From Alphaproteobacteria bacterium (lineage in GTDB: Bacteria > Pseudomonadota > Alphaproteobacteria > Micropepsales > Micropepsaceae): a stretch of 64,000 nt of DNA. Of this stretch, positions 60,388 through 64,000 are shown in pieces. Both the position numbers and the translations under genes were made by a program. Location: positions 1-64,000 of the forward strand of contig JAFKEW010000041.1 of NCBI GenBank assembly GCA_017308375.1, in the 5' to 3' direction. Below the pieces are notes generated by a model. It had not been told where the DNA came from and ran no database searches. It was given only the letters and a program-made list of their open reading frames with translations. Each line of letters starts with the position of its first letter. Within the stretch, counting starts at the first letter, position 1.

Positions 60388-61494
60388 TCAGCCGTCGGGC
60401 AACAGGACGACCTTGATGCAGTCGCCTTTGTGCTGATCGGCAATGGCCCGATTGATTTCGGACAATGGATAGGTCCGGATCAGCCTGTCGAACGGGAAGC
60501 GCCCCGCTTGATATAGCTGGATCAGTTCAGGAATGAATTTGTCGGGTTCGCTGTCGCCTTCGATGATGCCCTTCACGGTGTGGCCAAAGGTGATGACGCT
60601 CAGAAGATCGCCGGGCACCGGCGTTCCCGGTGGCGGCACCCCGACAATTCCCAATGTGCCGTGCGGGCCAAGACAGGCCATTGCGGCTTGCAGAATGGCG
60701 GGAATGCCTGTGGTGTCGAAAGCATAGTCCACGCCGATGGGGACAATTTCACGGATGGCTGCCGCCAGGTCAGGCGCCTGCGCCGGATCGATCGCATGGG
60801 TCGCACCAAGCTCGCGCGCGATTTTGCGTCGGACCGCATGCGGCTCCAACACGATGATCATGCTGCACCCCCGCACCACTGCCGCCATCACAGCACTGAG
60901 GCCTACGGCACCGCCACCCAGAACCAGCAGGGTCGAACCCTTCTCGCAGGCCAGGGATCGCATCACACCGCCGGCGCCCGTTTGCACGCCGCAGCCGAGC
61001 GGACCCATCAGTTCAACCGGTATGCCATCCGGCAATTTCACCACATTGCGCTCATAAGCCAGCGCATAATTGGCAAAAGAGGACTGACCGAAGAAATTGC
61101 TCGCGACCGCCGTGCCATCTTCACGCAGTGCGCGGGAGCCGTCCGGCCGCATGCCGGCATAGTTGAGCTGCGGCATGGTGTGGCAATAGGCGGGCTCACC
61201 CATCCGGCAACGTGCGCACACGCCGCAGGAACGGAACGTGATGCCGACTGCATCACCCGGTTTCACCTTGCGCACTGCATTACCCACGCGTTCGACAATG
61301 CCTGAGCCTTCGTGACCCAGCACGGCCGGTGGGCCAAACGGCATGAAACCGTCCCGCGCCACGAGATCGGTGTGGCAAAGACCCACGCCTTTGATGCGTA
61401 TGAGAATCTCGTCGTCCCGTGGATCGTCGAGTTCGAGGTCCGCCATTGCAAAATCGCCGCCGGTTTCGCGAACGACCGCCGCCTTCACTTTCAT
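60388..61494 (-). CDS. Zinc-dependent alcohol dehydrogenase (aryl-alcohol type)
   Basis: A 368-residue medium-chain dehydrogenase. Catalytic zinc ligands are Cys40 (GLCHTD), His61 (LGHEGSG, with Glu62) and Cys168 (PLGCG). Structural zinc ligands are Cys90, Cys93, Cys96 and Cys104 (CGVCARCRMGEPAYC). The Rossmann motif is VLGGGAVGLSA near 191. The length and the PLGCGVQTGAG segment fit benzyl/aryl alcohol dehydrogenases. It interconverts an alcohol and aldehyde with NAD+. The ATG 61494 has GGGAGGAC upstream, and the gene is divergent from the PEP-synthase-like gene across tandem 15-bp repeats. Confidence 0.93.
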   Translation of the reverse strand: MKVKAAVVRETGGDFAMADLELDDPRDDEILIRIKGVGLCHTDLVARDGFMPFGPPAVLGHEGSGIVERVGNAVRKVKPGDAVGITFRSCGVCARCRMGEPAYCHTMPQLNYAGMRPDGSRALREDGTAVASNFFGQSSFANYALAYERNVVKLPDGIPVELMGPLGCGVQTGAGGVMRSLACEKGSTLLVLGGGAVGLSAVMAAVVRGCSMIIVLEPHAVRRKIARELGATHAIDPAQAPDLAAAIREIVPIGVDYAFDTTGIPAILQAAMACLGPHGTLGIVGVPPPGTPVPGDLLSVITFGHTVKGIIEGDSEPDKFIPELIQLYQAGRFPFDRLIRTYPLSEINRAIADQHKGDCIKVVLLPDG

Positions 61495-61538
61495 GTGCCT
61501 GTCCTCCCGCTTGCAGTCATCTTGCAGATGCTGATATT

Positions 61539-61572
61539 GATACTATAGTTGCATAAAGATACTACGGTAGCA
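61539..61572. promoter_or_regulatory. Tandem 15-bp repeats in the divergent promoter
   Basis: GATACTATAGTTGCA (61539-61553) and GATACTACGGTAGCA (61558-61572) are direct repeats starting 19 bp apart; each contains a near-palindromic core (ACTATAGT, CTACGGTAG). They are candidate binding sites for a regulator of the ADH and PEP-synthase-like genes that is not encoded in the window. Confidence 0.5.
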
Positions 61573-61650
61573 AAATTCAAAATAATGGGCGTAAATCAAT
61601 GGGCTGGCGCAATCGTACGCCTTTCCGGCGCCCCATGGGAGAGGGACGAG

Positions 61651-64000
61651 GTGCCGCTTATCATTTCGCTTTGGGAAGCCGATCCGTCGCAGTCGGCTAT
61701 CATTGGCAACAAGGCGGCGGGTCTCGCCGAACTGCATCGTGCCGGTTTGCGCGTGCCAAAGGGGTTCTGCGTCACCACGGATGTGCACGCGTTCTGGCGC
61801 ACACAGGACGCGCTTTCCGACGATATCCACACGCAATTGCGCAATGCTTATGCGGCGTTGACGCCGCCGCTGGCTGTGCGGTCTTCGTCGCCTGTGGAAG
61901 ACCGCGCGGATGCGTCCTTCGCCGGGCAATACCAAACCATCCTTGGGGTTCGCACAGAGGAAGAGTTCTTTGCCGCGCTGGAATCCTGCTGGCGCTCAGC
62001 CGCATCGGATGCCGCGCGGGCCTATCGCAAAGATCAGACCGGGGATCAGCAGGCTGACGCCGGTGTGGAAATGGCGGTCCTGGTGCAGGAACTGGTGCCG
62101 GCAACGGCCGCAGGCGTTCTGTTCACCCTCCATCCGGTTACGGAGCGTGTGGACCAGCTTGTCGTCAATGCGAATTACGGCCTTGGGGAATCGGTCGTAT
62201 CCGGGCGAGCGGAGCCCGATACCTTTGTTCTCGAGAAGAAGACGGGCAAGGCCGTTGAGAAGCGGCTTGGTGCCAAGCGTACGATCTGCCGTCTCGCAGA
62301 TCGTGGCGTTGAGGAGGTACCGCTTGCTGCCGAATGTCAGAACAGTTTCAGCTTGAATGAACATCAGCTGGCGGCACTGGCCGACGCCGCGCGCGCATTG
62401 GAAGCCCACTTCGACATGCCGATGGATGTGGAATGGGCCTTTGTCGACAGCACCCTGCATATGCTCCAGGCACGTCCCGTTACAACAGGGGCGGAAGCTT
62501 ATTACACCGATCTTCTTGATGACTGGGCGCGGGCACGCGGGTTGGAATTTGATCCCGAGGCGGTCTGGGCGCGCGGTTCGCCGCTTTCGGGCCTGCCGCT
62601 TTCACCGCTTTATTATTCGGAGATGGCCGCGTTTTTCTCGGACATGTTTCCCCGTGTTGCGGCCTTGCATGGCGCTCAACCGGGAAAGCGCAAGAGCTTC
62701 CGTTATTTCCGGGGTTTCAGCTATTCGGACGTCACCTTCACCAGCGCGGCCGATCCATCCGGCACCATCAAGCCGGCGGGTTTCTTTTCGCCCAGTTGGC
62801 GTGCCAATATCCGGCTCGGGTTGCGCTATCCTGCAACGCTCGCCTTCTGGTGCAACATCGATGCTTATTACCGCAAGTGGAATACCGAATGGTATCCCGG
62901 TATCGAGACCAATCGCCCCGATTATGCAACGGCGGATGCTGCCGTCATTCAACGCTTCATCGAATACATTGAAGCGCAGAGGCGGGAACGCAGCATCTTC
63001 GCAGCACTTGGCGTGGCCTATGCCAGCGACTATCTCGCGCTGCTTGCGCATCTTCTGGAGAGATGGGCACCCGGCCTTCCGGACGATACGCTTGGGGTTT
63101 TGACCAGCGGCGTTTCAGACTCCCTCACCCATGATGAGAATGTGGAGATGACGGCCCTGGCGGATGCGGCAGGTGCGCTCCTGTCCGTGCGGCAGGCGAT
63201 TCTGGCGCAGCGCTACCACGCCTTGGAAGAGAGTGCGGATGGCAGGGCGTTTCTCGCCCGCCTCGATGCGTTTCGCGAACGCCGGCCGCATCGCGGCTGC
63301 CCGGACCGCGATACGCTTCATCCCCGTTGGGGTGACAGCCGGGACATTCTGCTCAATCAGGTGCACGCGATGCTGAGCCTGGGGCAGAAAGCCGACCCAC
63401 AGGCTGCCCATGTCCGCACCGCTGCAAGGCGCCGCGTTCGGGAAGAAGAGGTGTTGCGCGCCGTGCGCCGGGGGCCCTTCGGCTTTCTTCGTGCCGCGAT
63501 CATGCGCCGGGTGATGCGGCAGGCGCAGCGCTACTGGATTCAGCGTGACAATCAACGCCACTCCTTTGACCGCTATTTCTTCGAATTGCGGCAAGCCTAC
63601 CGCGCGTTGGGTGCGCGTCTGGCGGCGCGCGGCGCACTTGCAGTGGAAGACCATGTTTTCTTTGCCGCCAAGACAGAGCTTTACGATTGTCTCGCAGGCC
63701 AACTGCCCGACATGCGCCTGCGTGCCCGTGCGCAATGGCGCCATGACTGGTGGCATCGGATGAAGGCGTTGGAACCGCCGCCGTTCCTGAAAGGCAATCA
63801 GCCTTATCAGCCGGGAGAGGCATCGGGCGCTGCAGGCGCAGGGGATCTGGGTGGCGTTGGCGGTGCCCCCGGCATCGCAAAAGGTCCGGTCCGGCTTATC
63901 CGCTCGATGAGCGAACTCGGATCAGTGGAGCAAGGCGATATTCTCGTGACCCATGCCATCGATCCCGCCTGGACGCCGGTGTTCGGCATCATCGGCGGGG
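61651..64000 (+). CDS. PEP-synthase/rifampicin-phosphotransferase-like dikinase (3' end outside window)
   Basis: The frame stays open to the window end, giving about 783 residues of a longer protein. The N-terminal nucleotide-binding domain has GNKAAGLAELHRAGLRVPKGFCV, AVRSSSPVEDRADASFAGQYQTILGV and VLVQELVPATAAGVLFT, as in pyruvate phosphate dikinases and PEP synthases. A long, mostly helical central region follows, and the visible end GIAKGPVRLI and ILVTHAIDPAWTPVFGIIGG begins the mobile phosphohistidine domain, just short of the catalytic His. This order (ATP domain, helical insert, His domain) is that of rifampicin phosphotransferases as well as of some PEP-utilising enzymes. The GTG start at 61651 has GAGAGG upstream; an ATG at 61585 is possible. 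The substrate is not known. Confidence 0.87.
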   Translation, partial: MPLIISLWEADPSQSAIIGNKAAGLAELHRAGLRVPKGFCVTTDVHAFWRTQDALSDDIHTQLRNAYAALTPPLAVRSSSPVEDRADASFAGQYQTILGVRTEEEFFAALESCWRSAASDAARAYRKDQTGDQQADAGVEMAVLVQELVPATAAGVLFTLHPVTERVDQLVVNANYGLGESVVSGRAEPDTFVLEKKTGKAVEKRLGAKRTICRLADRGVEEVPLAAECQNSFSLNEHQLAALADAARALEAHFDMPMDVEWAFVDSTLHMLQARPVTTGAEAYYTDLLDDWARARGLEFDPEAVWARGSPLSGLPLSPLYYSEMAAFFSDMFPRVAALHGAQPGKRKSFRYFRGFSYSDVTFTSAADPSGTIKPAGFFSPSWRANIRLGLRYPATLAFWCNIDAYYRKWNTEWYPGIETNRPDYATADAAVIQRFIEYIEAQRRERSIFAALGVAYASDYLALLAHLLERWAPGLPDDTLGVLTSGVSDSLTHDENVEMTALADAAGALLSVRQAILAQRYHALEESADGRAFLARLDAFRERRPHRGCPDRDTLHPRWGDSRDILLNQVHAMLSLGQKADPQAAHVRTAARRRVREEEVLRAVRRGPFGFLRAAIMRRVMRQAQRYWIQRDNQRHSFDRYFFELRQAYRALGARLAARGALAVEDHVFFAAKTELYDCLAGQLPDMRLRARAQWRHDWWHRMKALEPPPFLKGNQPYQPGEASGAAGAGDLGGVGGAPGIAKGPVRLIRSMSELGSVEQGDILVTHAIDPAWTPVFGIIGG

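Overview
The window looks like part of the chromosome of an alphaproteobacterium, most likely a sphingomonad-like or Caulobacter-like oligotroph. This is inferred from the moderately high GC content, three large TonB-dependent receptors each paired with catabolic genes and a TetR regulator, two PEP-CTERM proteins, and many GTG/TTG starts. No rRNA, tRNA or CRISPR array was found.

Layout. (1) 1-11.5 kb is an accessory, defence-like block: the 3' end of an OLD-family TOPRIM nuclease gene, an SbcD-like nuclease and SbcC-like ATPase pair, and, convergent to them, a 1950-residue DUF4011/helicase/Vsr-like nuclease/DUF3320 protein. (2) 11.5-14.2 kb is gene-poor. It holds an array of short direct repeats and a decayed large serine recombinase. 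(3) 14.2-23.5 kb is a catabolic cluster: TetR, MFS transporter, SDR, TonB receptor, DUF3237 protein, two NIPSNAP-family proteins, a SnoaL-like protein and a second SDR paralogous to the first. Two matching inverted repeats lie upstream of the transporter and the receptor. (4) 23.4-30.1 kb is a second uptake/catabolism cluster: a phytanoyl-CoA dioxygenase-like enzyme divergent from a TonB receptor, a small unassigned protein, a TetR regulator and a GPH-type MFS transporter. The two divergent promoter regions share a short motif. (5) 30.2-34.6 kb has a glycine-zipper protein, a relic of a ThDP-dependent enzyme, a third TonB receptor and a double-length TetR protein with two HTH domains.

(6) 34.7-51.4 kb is mostly housekeeping and envelope genes: a DUF748 protein, an OYE-family flavin oxidoreductase, a TRIC-type membrane protein, catalase, RidA, a PEP-CTERM protein, a zinc-ribbon membrane protein, three lipoproteins, a winged-helix/Ser-Thr kinase/TM/TPR fusion, and an OmpA-family lipoprotein. 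(7) 51.5-57.9 kb is an acyl-CoA cluster around a divergent promoter with a perfect 10-bp inverted repeat. To the left is a thiolase-fold protein whose nucleophilic Cys is Ser, with a DUF35 partner. To the right is an operon of TetR, acyl-CoA ligase, SDR, enoyl-CoA hydratase and an NPD-type flavoprotein. (8) 58.3-64 kb holds a proline-rich PEP-CTERM protein with an L,D-transpeptidase, a CAP-domain protein, a zinc alcohol dehydrogenase, and a divergent PEP-synthase/rifampicin-phosphotransferase-like gene cut by the window end.

The repeated theme is receptor plus inner-membrane transporter plus oxidoreductases plus TetR regulator. This suggests import and degradation of hydrophobic substrates (terpenoid, steroid or aromatic), but no substrate can be read from the sequence. 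The clearest candidates for something undescribed are the NIPSNAP/DUF3237/SDR cluster with its paired operators, the Cys-less thiolase-DUF35 pair, and the membrane-bound DNA-binding kinase.
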